Assembly: GCA_934632155.1 (NCBI GenBank)
Contig: CAKTXZ010000015.1
Span: forward strand, 1 to 59,096
DNA from: an uncultured Clostridia bacterium
GTDB taxonomy: Bacteria > Bacillota > Clostridia > Christensenellales > Aristaeellaceae
Length of the DNA stretch: 59,096 nucleotides
Direction of reading: 5' to 3'
Below, piece by piece: positions 1 through 8,370 of this stretch. The notes beneath the pieces are model-generated. The model had not been told where the DNA came from. It ran no database searches and saw only the letters and a list, made by a program, of their open reading frames with translations. Each line of letters opens with the position of its first letter. Position 1 is the stretch's first letter. Both the position numbers and the translations under genes were made by a program.

Positions 1-336
1 AGTTCTGATCCAGATATTTCTGTTTTCTTGGAAGAACCATCAGAAGAAAAGCTTCTTTGTATCGAGATTAAAGGCGGACAAGATGTTGCGAATGTACACA
101 ATCGTGCGGGTGAAGCGGAGAAAGCGCATCTGAAGGCAAGCCAAGCGGGATGGCTCGAAAAATGGACGGTTATATATCTTGTGGGTTTGCAGCATAAGCA
201 AGCTGATAAGCTGTTGACAGAGTCTCCTTCCACCGATGCATGGTTTGATATCAATGAAGTTTGTGCGCAGTCCGGTAAAACATATGAATTATTCAAGCAA
301 GCGCTTGCGGTAAAATTTGACATTGGCATTGGATAA
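1..336 (+). CDS. Type II restriction endonuclease, C-terminal fragment (XcyI/XamI-like)
   Basis: The reading frame is open from the first base, so this is the 3' part of a gene that begins outside the window. About 111 codons are visible. A PD-(D/E)xK nuclease core can be read: a PD pair near the edge, then about 20 residues later EIKGG followed by QD and the stretch NVHNRAGEAEKAH. This HNR-x-GEAEK pattern resembles XcyI/XamI-type restriction enzymes, from memory of the families. The product would cut a short specific DNA site; a cognate methyltransferase should lie just upstream, outside the window. Base composition is AT-richer than the neighbouring chromosomal genes, which fits horizontal acquisition. 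The exact family is uncertain; a PD-(D/E)xK nuclease is well supported. Confidence 0.6.
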   Translation, partial: SSDPDISVFLEEPSEEKLLCIEIKGGQDVANVHNRAGEAEKAHLKASQAGWLEKWTVIYLVGLQHKQADKLLTESPSTDAWFDINEVCAQSGKTYELFKQALAVKFDIGIG

Positions 337-680
337 AGAAGCGGGAGACATGGAAACAGCGGAGATGGTGCAGACAACGGCATCTTTCATGGCAGAGCGG
401 AAGCAGATAATCACAAAAGATGGGAATATTTCCGCTGTTGGCAGTATCCCAAGGCGATATTTCCATTGCGGGGCAACTTCATTTTCTGCTGCCTGCACAG
501 GAAAAGGGGCTGCGAAAAAAACCGACCTCCTCGTCACTGAAAATATGCTTTTTCACAACCCCGCAAATACTTTGCTTCGCTTTTTCACAGCCTCTTCGCA
601 TCCGCGGCGCGTCCCTACGGGCAGGAGCGGCGCAAAGCGCGTTTCCTGAAGCCGCGCCGCCCCGGCGCACCCTCGAGCGC
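337..680. other. Intergenic, no gene seen
   Basis: This stretch lies between the convergent ends of the nuclease fragment and the CobW pair. The open frames in it look like chance frames: no ribosome binding site, no recognisable domain. The composition shifts here from the AT-richer left edge to the GC-rich host, so a transfer boundary may lie in it. No clean terminator hairpin with a T-run was found. Confidence 0.4.
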
Positions 681-1622
681 TTAATAGAATGTTGCGACCT
701 CGTCCTCCGGCGCGCGGTCGGGCGTTACCTTGCGGGCAATGAGAACCGGCCCGGCCTTACCGTAGGCCTTGCTGAAGCGAACCTCGACCGCGGCCTCGAT
801 CATGACCCATTCCTTTGCCTTGGGAACATAGCCGCATTCGTTCTTGGCGACCAGCGCGGCAAACTGAATATCCTCGACGCAGCAGGTCATCATCTGGCGG
901 CCGACGACGAAATTGTCGTCGCCAAGCTTTGCATTTCGAACGGCCAGCGCCCGATAGCGCACCGTTTTTCCGGCGTATTTCTTTGGCTCCTCCGTAATAT
1001 CCTTGTACCAGATGGCATAATCGCAGTCCTTAATCTCCACGACCGGCGCGTTCAAATCGAAGGGCAGCGGATCCTGAATATCATCCTGCTCCACCTTGCC
1101 GTCAGTGTATTCATACACGATGGTCACGCGGCGATTCAGCGCGCGGACAATCTTATGAAACGCCATTTGATCCATGCTCTTGGTAAAGCGGTTGAAGGCG
1201 ACCAGATCGCACAATTGCAGCTTGTCCACGACAAGGCTGCGCATATTGGCGTTATAATTCAGGAAGGTGGAGGAATCAAAGAAGAGAAAAATCTGATACA
1301 GCGGCCAGCTGTCGGGCAGCGCGTTGAGCAGCGTGTTGAGCAGCCACATGCCGTTATATTCGATCATGACGCGGCGGGCGTTATGCTTCTTGAGCAGCTG
1401 CTTGAGCAGCGCTTGGGTGAGCTGGCTCTCCTCGGCAATGGTTTCAATGTACACGTTGGGTGCGGAGAAGGCGGAGGGATCGAATTCCTCCTCTCCCTCC
1501 TCACACACGATCAGCAGCGTCTTTTCCCCGGCGTTGAAGCGCTCGTCCTCCAGCGTTTCCTGAATGAATTTGGTTTTTCCCGATTCCAGAAAACCGGTGA
1601 ACAGATATACTGGAATTTCCAT
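681..1622 (-). CDS. CobW/P47K-type GTPase with DUF1980/YcgQ-like C-terminal domain
   Basis: 313 residues. The N-terminus has a P-loop of the CobW/COG0523 type (FTGFLESGKT, residues 8-17), but the CxCC metal motif of the family is not present. The C-terminal part, from about residue 190, ends with a module containing MTCCVEDI, which resembles the DUF1980/YcgQ domain of membrane-associated Firmicute proteins. The gene follows the His-rich CobW gene by only 3 bp and is almost surely in the same operon. Family knowledge suggests a GTP-dependent metal insertase or chaperone; the target is unknown. The missing CxCC suggests a role different from its neighbour, perhaps as a partner. The start ATG sits after a weak GGGGTG and is probably reached by coupled translation. 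Confidence 0.75.
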   Translation of the reverse strand: MEIPVYLFTGFLESGKTKFIQETLEDERFNAGEKTLLIVCEEGEEEFDPSAFSAPNVYIETIAEESQLTQALLKQLLKKHNARRVMIEYNGMWLLNTLLNALPDSWPLYQIFLFFDSSTFLNYNANMRSLVVDKLQLCDLVAFNRFTKSMDQMAFHKIVRALNRRVTIVYEYTDGKVEQDDIQDPLPFDLNAPVVEIKDCDYAIWYKDITEEPKKYAGKTVRYRALAVRNAKLGDDNFVVGRQMMTCCVEDIQFAALVAKNECGYVPKAKEWVMIEAAVEVRFSKAYGKAGPVLIARKVTPDRAPEDEVATFY

Positions 1623-1625
1623 CGC

Positions 1626-2723
1626 TTACACCCCGAACAGCTTGGCCAGCGCGTCCTCGTTGAGCTTGCTGCCGATTACGCACAGCCGGCCTGTAACGGC
1701 GGCTGCGCCGTGGCGAACGTCCTGCTCGCCGGGAACGTGGTCAAAATGAATCCACTGGCCGTCCGCGCCTGCGACGATGCCCTTCGCGCGCAGCACGGCG
1801 CCAAAGCGTTCGGCGTTATCCAGCGCCGTCAGGATGTCCCGAATCTCATCCGTGGAGAACTTCTTGGGCGTTTCCACGCCCCAGCTGACGAACGCCTCGT
1901 CCGCGTCATGGCCGTGATGGTGGTGATGATGCCCGTCATGATCGTGGCAGCAGCATTCGCCGTCGTGATGGTGATGATGCTCGTGCTCGTCGTCGTCGTC
2001 ATCGTCGTGGTGGTGATGATGCTCGTGCTCGTCGTCGTCATCGTCGTCGTGATGGTGATGGCCGCAGACAGGACAAACGTCCTCATCCTCGCTCAGGTGC
2101 CTGAGCTCCATTTCCAGCGTATCGCGGCGTTCCATGGCCTCCAGAATCTGCGCGCCGGTCAGCTCGTTCCAGTCGGTGGTGATGATGACTGCGCCGGCGT
2201 TTTTCTCTCGCAGCATGGCGACAACCTCCGCCAGCTTCTTTTCGTCCATTCCGGCTGTGCGGGAGAGGATGATCGTTCCGGCGTTTTCGACCTGATTGTT
2301 AAAGAATTCGCCGAAGTTCTTCATGTACATCCGGCACTTTTTCGCGTCGACGACGGTGGTAAAGCTGTTGAGGGAAATGCCGGGCATATTCAGCCCCTGC
2401 ACGGCGCGAATGACGTCGCTCAGCTTGCCAACGCCCGAGGGCTCGATCAGGATACGATCGGGCGCATATTGCGCCAGCACCTTTTCCAGCGCTTTGCCGA
2501 AATCGCCCACCAGACTGCAGCAGATGCAGCCCTGACTCATTTCGGTGATCTGGATGCCGGCGTCCTGCAGAAAGCCGCCGTCAATGCCGATTTCGCCGAA
2601 TTCGTTTTCAATCAGCACCAGCTTTTCGCCCTGAAAGGCCTCGGCAATCAGCTTCTTGATGAGCGTGGTTTTTCCTGCGCCCAAGAAACCGGAAAAAATA
2701 TCGATTTTCGTCATGGTTTTCAT
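1626..2723 (-). CDS. CobW-family GTP-binding metallochaperone with His/Asp-rich loop
   Basis: 365 residues. It has a Walker A motif GFLGAGKTT near the N-terminus and the hallmark CICC motif inside SQGCICCSL. These define the COG0523/CobW/ZNG1 group of GTP-driven metal-transfer proteins. In the middle (about residues 213-270) is a striking run of His, Asp and Cys, including HHHHDDDDDDEHEHHHHH repeats, likely a zinc or nickel/cobalt buffer. A CobW_C domain follows. The start was set at the first ATG of MKTMTK, about 7 bases after an AGGAA site; the frame upstream has no such site. The operon continues into the second GTPase. Family knowledge suggests zinc homeostasis or cobalamin-related metal delivery; no Zur box or B12 riboswitch was seen upstream. 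Confidence 0.88.
   Translation of the reverse strand: MKTMTKIDIFSGFLGAGKTTLIKKLIAEAFQGEKLVLIENEFGEIGIDGGFLQDAGIQITEMSQGCICCSLVGDFGKALEKVLAQYAPDRILIEPSGVGKLSDVIRAVQGLNMPGISLNSFTTVVDAKKCRMYMKNFGEFFNNQVENAGTIILSRTAGMDEKKLAEVVAMLREKNAGAVIITTDWNELTGAQILEAMERRDTLEMELRHLSEDEDVCPVCGHHHHDDDDDDEHEHHHHHDDDDDDEHEHHHHHDGECCCHDHDGHHHHHHGHDADEAFVSWGVETPKKFSTDEIRDILTALDNAERFGAVLRAKGIVAGADGQWIHFDHVPGEQDVRHGAAAVTGRLCVIGSKLNEDALAKLFGV
1911..2065 (-). repeat. Low-complexity His/Asp codon tract
   Basis: The DNA encoding the metal-binding loop of the CobW protein is a GTGATGATG/GTCGTCGTC-like low-complexity tract with two near-identical subunits. Such tracts expand and contract by slippage, so loop length probably differs between strains. 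Confidence 0.7.
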
Positions 2724-3175
2724 CTCTCTATTCCTGCGAATTGATCGCGGCGCTTGCCGCAACCGATATTTTATCACAAAAATGCCGTTTTGCAAACCGG
2801 GAAAGCAAATAATCTGAAAACGTGCTGTCCCGGGAAAGCAGCGGCCGAAACGGCGCGTTATACGGCGGGGAGAGGATAGGCGCGGCGCTATTGACGGCCA
2901 GCCGTCTTCAGTGTCCGTTTCGTATTCGCCCTGCAAGGCGTCTGAATGTCAATAATGCGATAGTAGAACGCAATATTCGGCTACATCCATTGCGAAAACA
3001 GCCGTAAAATGAGGCTATGAGAACGGCGGACATTTTTTCGTGTGCCGGCGCCTATGGCGGTCTGCCGCCGCGCTGTTTACAAAAGCGGCCGAATATAGTA
3101 TCATTGGCCGTGTCGGGCATGCTTTTCAGGCCTTGCGGGGCACACCGTCCGCATCATTCGAAATGGAGAAGGCGT
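2724..3175. other. Divergent intergenic region, CobW operon / AraC regulator
   Basis: This 452-bp gap separates two divergent transcription units. The only clear element is a sigma-A promoter for the AraC gene (3076-3104). The rest holds no gene with a ribosome binding site and no riboswitch that can be recognised. Confidence 0.4.
3076..3104 (+). promoter_or_regulatory. Sigma-A promoter of the AraC regulator gene
   Basis: TTTACA at 3076-3081 and TATCAT at 3099-3104 are separated by exactly 17 bp. The AraC start lies about 70 bp downstream. Confidence 0.5.
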
Positions 3176-4045
3176 ATGCGAAAAAGGGTTGACGATCATA
3201 CAATCAACACGCTGTCGTTTCAGGAAAAGGTCGCGTTTTCTGCCGATGCGCCGCATTCCGTGCGGCTTAAGCGCTTCCCTTTTGATGAAATCGTTCCGCT
3301 GCATTATGCGGAAACCATGGAGATTGTTCTCGTAAAGGACGTTGTCGGAAGCATAATCGTGGGAAAGAAAAGCCACGCTTTTCTGCCGCAGGACGTGGTG
3401 ATCATCCCGCCGTATTATGTGCATTCCACCAACTGCAAAAGGAACGACGGCTTTCTGTATAACGTCAAGGTGTCCTTTGAGGAGCTGAAGGCCTTTATGA
3501 ACATTCCCGCCATTGTGGAATGGGATCGCCGTGTGCTGTTTCGGCGGCTTTTTATGCCGGAGGCATACGACGAAATGATGCGCATCGTGCAAAGGCTCAT
3601 TGAACAGGACGACGATATTTTCGCGCGTATGCACTGTCTGCTGGATCTGTTTTACCTCATTACACGGGACAACCGGAAAGAGAGCGAGGAGGAAGCCCCG
3701 CTCGAGCCGGCGCAGGACGACCGTCTGCTGCGCCTGATTCACTGGACAAACGAGCATTACAGCGAGCACGTGACGCTGGACGCCGTCGCGGAAATGCTGT
3801 ATATGAGCAAGTATTATTTCTGCCAGTTTTTCAAGCAGGCCACCAACATGACCTACCTGAATTATCTCAACAACGTGCGCATCCAGAAAGCCCAGCAATT
3901 GCTGAAAACAGGCTGCAATGTGACCGAATGCACGGAGCGCTGCGGCTTTGAAAGCATATCCTATTTTATCTCGCTGTTCCGGAAAACGCTGGGCTGCACA
4001 CCGGGACAGTATATGAAAAAGAACGGCCTGATTTCGGAGGATTAG
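3176..4045 (+). CDS. AraC-family transcriptional regulator of the glycyl radical locus
   Basis: 289 residues. The N-terminal two thirds form a cupin-like ligand-binding arm domain (for example the QDVVIIPPYYVHS segment). The C-terminal about 100 residues hold the two helix-turn-helix motifs of AraC proteins: LDAVAEMLYMSKYYFCQFFK and the VTECTERCGFESISYF-type second HTH, ending in GCTPGQY. The start is the ATG seven bases after GGAG; the frame continues upstream but without a site. It lies immediately before the glycyl radical genes in the same orientation, so it is likely their sugar-responsive activator. The ligand cannot be named from sequence. Confidence 0.88.
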   Translation: MRKRVDDHTINTLSFQEKVAFSADAPHSVRLKRFPFDEIVPLHYAETMEIVLVKDVVGSIIVGKKSHAFLPQDVVIIPPYYVHSTNCKRNDGFLYNVKVSFEELKAFMNIPAIVEWDRRVLFRRLFMPEAYDEMMRIVQRLIEQDDDIFARMHCLLDLFYLITRDNRKESEEEAPLEPAQDDRLLRLIHWTNEHYSEHVTLDAVAEMLYMSKYYFCQFFKQATNMTYLNYLNNVRIQKAQQLLKTGCNVTECTERCGFESISYFISLFRKTLGCTPGQYMKKNGLISED

Positions 4046-4123
4046 TCGCGCTCTCGTCCAGGACAACGCAGCGGTGCAGGCATGCGGAGATATGTTTTCC
4101 GCGGCCTGCACCGTTTTTAATAC

Positions 4124-4151
4124 TTGGCAAAAAACGTCGAATTTTTGCCAA
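4124..4151. promoter_or_regulatory. Inverted repeat, candidate AraC operator
   Basis: TTGGCAAAAA at 4124-4133 and TTTTTGCCAA at 4142-4151 form a perfect 10-bp inverted repeat around an 8-bp centre. It lies about 70 bp upstream of a TATAAT (4223-4228) with a poor -35, as expected for an activator-dependent promoter. The partial direct repeats CGTCGAATTT and TTCGTCAAATTT lie in the same place. Confidence 0.4.
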
Positions 4152-4222
4152 ATTCGTCAAATTTCAATAATATACGTGCACAAAAGCACAATATCGGGAC
4201 ACTTTTCGATTTTTGCCTCCTC

Positions 4223-4228
4223 TATAAT
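4223..4228 (+). promoter_or_regulatory. -10 element of the glycyl radical operon
   Basis: A consensus TATAAT stands 55 bp before the activase start. No good -35 hexamer exists 16-18 bp upstream, which suggests that transcription depends on an activator, plausibly the AraC protein encoded next door. Confidence 0.4.
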
Positions 4229-4282
4229 TATATTATTCCAAGGTGGACAACGCCTGAGACGCCGGGGAAAGGGAGGAGACGC

Positions 4283-5221
4283 ATGGATAGCATGCAGGAA
4301 GCATCCGGCCTGATTTTCGATATCGAGCGCTTCAGCGTCAGGGACGGCCCCGGTATTCGGACGGTTGCCTTTTTCAAGGGCTGCAACCTGCATTGCAGCT
4401 GGTGTCACAATGTTGAAGGAATCAGCCCCAAGCCCAGTCTGCTCTTTGATGCGGAGAAATGCGTCCTGTGTGGCGCCTGCGCGAACGTTTGTCTCCGGCA
4501 GGCGCATGAAATCAGCGCGGCCGGGCACATGCTGCGCCGCGAACGCTGTAATGAATGCTTTCAATGCGCATCCGTTTGCTTCTCGGGCGCGATCATGGCG
4601 GCTGGAAAGCGATTTACGGCTTCCGCGCTGGCGGAGCAGCTGACGCAGGACGAGGCGTACTATGACGCCTCCGGCGGCGGCGTTACCCTCTCGGGCGGCG
4701 AGGTAATGTGTCAGCGGGCGTTCGCAGCCGACGTGCTTCGCAGGCTAAAGGCGACGGGCGTGCATACCGCGATTGAAACGAACCTTTCCTTTCCGTGGCG
4801 GGAATATGCGGCGCTGCTGCCCTTTCTCGATCTCATCATGGCCGACGTTAAAACGATGGATGCGGCGGTTTACCGTCGACACATCGGCAGCGGATTAGGC
4901 AATGTAACGGAAAATATAAGGCAGCTCAGGCGCGCCGGCATTCCCCACATTATCCGTACGCCCATCATTCATGGCGTTAACGACGACGAGCAGATGATCG
5001 AGGACATCGCGCGCATGCTCGCGGGCGACGATGCGTTGCGCTATTACGAGCTGCTTAGCTATCACCCGCTGGGCGTGGAAAAGGCGCGGGAGCTTGGGCT
5101 GCGTCAGCCGCGCTTTGATATTCCGAAAAAGGAAGCCATGCAGGCGCTGGGCCGCGCCGCCGCCCGGCAGGGGATTCCCGTTCGGATGAACGGAAAAATA
5201 TTCGAAGAAGGCAGGCCATGA
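4283..5221 (+). CDS. Glycyl-radical enzyme activating protein (radical SAM)
   Basis: 312 residues. The start is the ATG after GGGAGGAG; the longer frame upstream has no site. The radical SAM motif CxxxCxxC is at Cys34, Cys38 and Cys41 (GCNLHCSWCHN). It is followed by a ferredoxin-like insert with two Cys-rich motifs (CVLCGACANVC and CNECFQCASVC) that would carry two extra 4Fe-4S clusters. This architecture is typical of activases of the glycerol-dehydratase/PFL-like branch and not of PflA itself. It reductively cleaves S-adenosylmethionine and abstracts a hydrogen from the glycine of its partner enzyme, encoded 3 bp downstream. Unusually, the activase gene comes first in the operon. Confidence 0.93.
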   Translation: MDSMQEASGLIFDIERFSVRDGPGIRTVAFFKGCNLHCSWCHNVEGISPKPSLLFDAEKCVLCGACANVCLRQAHEISAAGHMLRRERCNECFQCASVCFSGAIMAAGKRFTASALAEQLTQDEAYYDASGGGVTLSGGEVMCQRAFAADVLRRLKATGVHTAIETNLSFPWREYAALLPFLDLIMADVKTMDAAVYRRHIGSGLGNVTENIRQLRRAGIPHIIRTPIIHGVNDDEQMIEDIARMLAGDDALRYYELLSYHPLGVEKARELGLRQPRFDIPKKEAMQALGRAAARQGIPVRMNGKIFEEGRP

Positions 5222-5224
5222 CCA

Positions 5225-7402
5225 ATGCTATCCTATGAAAGCCGAATCGCGCATCTACGTCAGATGAAGGCGGCGCAGACCGCGGAAAAGCTTCGCCGCA
5301 ACGGCGACTATATGAACGAGGACGACTATGGAAGCGTTCCCGGGCCGGAGGGGTTTCGGCTGGATATCGAATTTAACGACCCGGTCAACAAAACCTTCTA
5401 TGGCGCGGCGCTGTGGGCGAAGAATTTCAACCGGCTGCTGCGCGCGCATCCCGTATATGTGGACGCGCAGGACGCGTTGGCCGGACGCTGGATGTTTATT
5501 TTGCAGCGGCTGCGTCCATTTGAAAACGCAACCTCCAACAACAACATGGAAATGGCGCCGATTTTCGATTACAGCCATTTGAAGCCCGTGCAGCAAAAAT
5601 ACGGCATCATTCCGGGCATCGGGAAAATGCATCATTTCGCGCCGGACTTCAGCATCGGTCTTCAATTGGGCTGGGGCGGTCTGCGGGACAAGGTGGAGAA
5701 ATACAGAAGGCTGCGCCCTGAGGCGGCGTGGCTCTATGACGCGGAAATTATGGTGCTGGACGGTATTCAGGATTGGATCGGCAGAACCGTTCAGGCCATT
5801 GCGCAGATGGCGCAGGCAGAGCAGGATCCGGAGCTGCGGCAAAACCTGCATGCCATGAAGGCCGTCAACGAAAAGCTGATTGCCGGAAGGCCGGAAACCT
5901 TCCGCGAGGCGTGCCAGTGGATTGCGTGGTGCAATATGCTCAACCGCACATATAATCGCGCGGGTTCGGGCATGCAGCTGGACGAAATTTTGCGCCCTTA
6001 CTACGAAAATGACGTCAAAAACGGGCTGCTGACGGCGGAGGAGGCCCAATTTATCCTCGCCTGCCTGCTTATCAACGATCCGGTTTATTACCAGATTGGC
6101 GGGCCGGACGAAAACGGGGCCGACATGACGTCCGAGCTTTCCTTCCTGATTTTGGAAGCGGCGCATATGGCGGGAACCACCGTCAATTTAACCATCCGCG
6201 TGCATGACGGGCTGAATCCCGCGCTGCTGCGCCGGGGCGTGGAAATTCTTGTCGCGGATAAAAAGGCCTGCCCCCGCTTTTCGGGCGACAGGGCGCTGGT
6301 AGAAGGGTTTATGCGGCTGGGCTATTCCAAAGAGCTGGCCTGCAGACGCATTGCGGTGGGATGCCAGTGGATGTCTCTTCCCGGGCTGGAATATACCCTG
6401 AACGACCTGATCAAAATCAATTTCGCGAAGGTCATGGAGGTGGCGCTGGACGAATACATGGCTGCGCCGGAAGGCGCGCGCTCGGTGGAGGCGCTGTACC
6501 GGCTGTTCCTGCGGCATCTGCGCGCCGCGCGGGATTGCGTGGCCGAGGGAATCGATTTCCATCTGGCGCATCAGTATCAAAACGCGCCGGAGCTGATGCT
6601 GAACCTGCTTTGCCACGGGCCCATCGAAAAAGGGCTGGACGCCTCCAACGGCGGCATGGAATACTACAACATCGGCGTGGACGGCGCGGCGCTGGCCACG
6701 GTCGCCGATTCCTTCGCCGCCCTGCAGCAGCGAATTGAGGATGAGCAGCGTTTGAATTGGGAGGACTGCTATCGCGCCGTTCATACGAACTTTGAGGGCG
6801 CGGAGGGCGATTATATCCGCCGGATGCTGCAGGCCTCCGACCGATTCGGCCACGGCCTTTCCCGCGGCGACGCATGGGCGAAGCGCATCTCGCGCGATTT
6901 TGCCGACATCATCATCTCCCGTCGTACCCCCGGCGGCGTTCTCATGATTCCCGGCCTGTTCTCGTGGGCGAACACCATCAATCTGGGGCTGGAGGTGGGC
7001 GCGACCGCAAACGGGCGCAGGGCCGGCGAGCCGATATCCCACGGCGCCAATCCGCATCCGGGCTTTCGGAAGGACGGCGCGCTCACCGCGCAGGCAACCG
7101 CCGTGGCCGAGATTCAATGCGGCTATGGCAATACCGCGCCGCTGCAGATGGAATACAGCCCCTCCGGCCTGAGCGACGCGGAAACGGTTGAAATTCTTCT
7201 TTCGATGATTACAACGCATTTTGCCATGGGCGGCACGCTGATTAATATCAATGTGATTGATAAAGCGGCTATTTTGGACGCCTATGAGCATCCGGAGGCG
7301 CATCCTGATCTGATCGTTCGCGTAACTGGCTTCACGGCCTATTTCGCCGCCTTGAGTCCGGCCTTCAGGAAACTGGTTATCGATCGAATAATCGCCGAAT
7401 AG
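5225..7402 (+). CDS. Glycyl radical enzyme of unassigned substrate (PFL-like)
   Basis: 725 residues, somewhat shorter than the usual 780-850. The N-terminal PFL-like barrel domain is followed by the C-terminal glycine radical domain with RVTGFTAYF, putting the radical on about Gly702. The thiyl-radical cysteine is expected in the finger loop, which reads VGCQWMSLPG (Cys380). Characterised dehydratase-type members (glycerol, choline, propanediol, hydroxyproline, isethionate enzymes) have GCVE here, with Glu as general base; PFL has a Cys-Cys pair. Neither is present, so the reaction is not predictable from known members. Context (activase, sugar ABC importer, two Gfo/Idh/MocA proteins) points to a carbohydrate-derived substrate. 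Reading frame and key glycine are intact, so it should be active. Confidence 0.9.
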   Translation: MLSYESRIAHLRQMKAAQTAEKLRRNGDYMNEDDYGSVPGPEGFRLDIEFNDPVNKTFYGAALWAKNFNRLLRAHPVYVDAQDALAGRWMFILQRLRPFENATSNNNMEMAPIFDYSHLKPVQQKYGIIPGIGKMHHFAPDFSIGLQLGWGGLRDKVEKYRRLRPEAAWLYDAEIMVLDGIQDWIGRTVQAIAQMAQAEQDPELRQNLHAMKAVNEKLIAGRPETFREACQWIAWCNMLNRTYNRAGSGMQLDEILRPYYENDVKNGLLTAEEAQFILACLLINDPVYYQIGGPDENGADMTSELSFLILEAAHMAGTTVNLTIRVHDGLNPALLRRGVEILVADKKACPRFSGDRALVEGFMRLGYSKELACRRIAVGCQWMSLPGLEYTLNDLIKINFAKVMEVALDEYMAAPEGARSVEALYRLFLRHLRAARDCVAEGIDFHLAHQYQNAPELMLNLLCHGPIEKGLDASNGGMEYYNIGVDGAALATVADSFAALQQRIEDEQRLNWEDCYRAVHTNFEGAEGDYIRRMLQASDRFGHGLSRGDAWAKRISRDFADIIISRRTPGGVLMIPGLFSWANTINLGLEVGATANGRRAGEPISHGANPHPGFRKDGALTAQATAVAEIQCGYGNTAPLQMEYSPSGLSDAETVEILLSMITTHFAMGGTLININVIDKAAILDAYEHPEAHPDLIVRVTGFTAYFAALSPAFRKLVIDRIIAE

Positions 7403-7427
7403 CAAAGCAGAAAGGAAGGAACCGTCG

Positions 7428-8357
7428 ATGCACCGCAACAGCAACGCGAAGCAGCTGCTTCGAAGGATTGTGCGCAACCGCTGGGCTTACGTGATGATGC
7501 TTCCCGTTGTCGTATACTTTGTCATGTTCAAGTACATCCCCATTTACTACATGCGCCTGTCCTTCTACGATTACAAAATTCTCAAGGGCTTTTCCGGCAG
7601 CAGGTATGTCGGCCTGCAGTGGTTCCAGCGCTTCTTCAGTTCGCCAAGCTTCTGGCCGATCACGAAAAACACGATTCTTTTCAGCATCGGCGCAATCTTC
7701 TGGCAAACGCTCGCGCCCATCGTTTTTGCGCTGTTCATCAACGAGGTCGGCAATAAGAAGGTGAAAAAGGTTTATCAGACCATCAGCTTCATGCCGTACT
7801 TTATTTCCACGGTAATCGTGGTAACCATCATCAACAGCTTCATTTCCCCGTCGCTTGGCATTCTGAACGCGTGGCGGCGCTCTCTGGGGCTGGAATCGGT
7901 TTATTACCTCGGGCAGCCGGAGTATTTCTTCCTCATCAATTACGTTTCCGGCGTATGGTCGTGCATGGGCTGGAACTCGGTGATTTACCTGTCGGCGCTT
8001 TCGGGCATCGATACCGAAATTTACGAGGCTGCGCTGGTGGACGGCGCTACGCGGATCAAGCGTATTTTCCATATCACCATTCCCTCCATCCTGCCCACCA
8101 TCGCCATTTTGCTGACCATGTCCGTCGGCGCGCTGATTGCGGGCGGCAATCTGGAAAAGGTGCTGCTTTTGCAAAACGATCTGAATTATTCGGCGTCCGA
8201 AATGCTCAATACATATACCTATAAGCTTGGCCTTGTCAACGGAAAGTACAGCTATGCGACGGCCATCGGCTTTGCCATGTCGGTGGTCAGCCTTGCGCTG
8301 GTGCTGCTGGCAAACGCGCTTTCCAAGCGGCTGTCGGATAACATCGGCGTATTTTAA
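7428..8357 (+). CDS. ABC transporter permease, LplB-like (oligosaccharide type)
   Basis: 309 residues with about six transmembrane segments. The EAA loop for contact with the ATPase is visible as YEAALVDGATRIKRIFHITIP in the second half. The family (LplB/YtcP group, MalF-like) pairs with a second permease and a large solute-binding protein, both of which follow. The ATPase is not encoded here; these systems normally share a genome-wide MsmK-type ATPase. The start ATG follows AAAGGAAGGA and lies 25 bp after the GRE stop, so the transporter is in the same operon. The substrate is probably a sugar or sugar derivative. Confidence 0.92.
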   Translation: MHRNSNAKQLLRRIVRNRWAYVMMLPVVVYFVMFKYIPIYYMRLSFYDYKILKGFSGSRYVGLQWFQRFFSSPSFWPITKNTILFSIGAIFWQTLAPIVFALFINEVGNKKVKKVYQTISFMPYFISTVIVVTIINSFISPSLGILNAWRRSLGLESVYYLGQPEYFFLINYVSGVWSCMGWNSVIYLSALSGIDTEIYEAALVDGATRIKRIFHITIPSILPTIAILLTMSVGALIAGGNLEKVLLLQNDLNYSASEMLNTYTYKLGLVNGKYSYATAIGFAMSVVSLALVLLANALSKRLSDNIGVF

Positions 8358-8370
8358 GGAGGAAAAGCCA

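Noticed and set aside
420..2744. Long 774-codon frame on the + strand over the CobW genes
   Set aside because: It is the antisense shadow of two clear GTPases; the His/Asp tract read backwards gives Met/Val repeats that mimic membrane segments.
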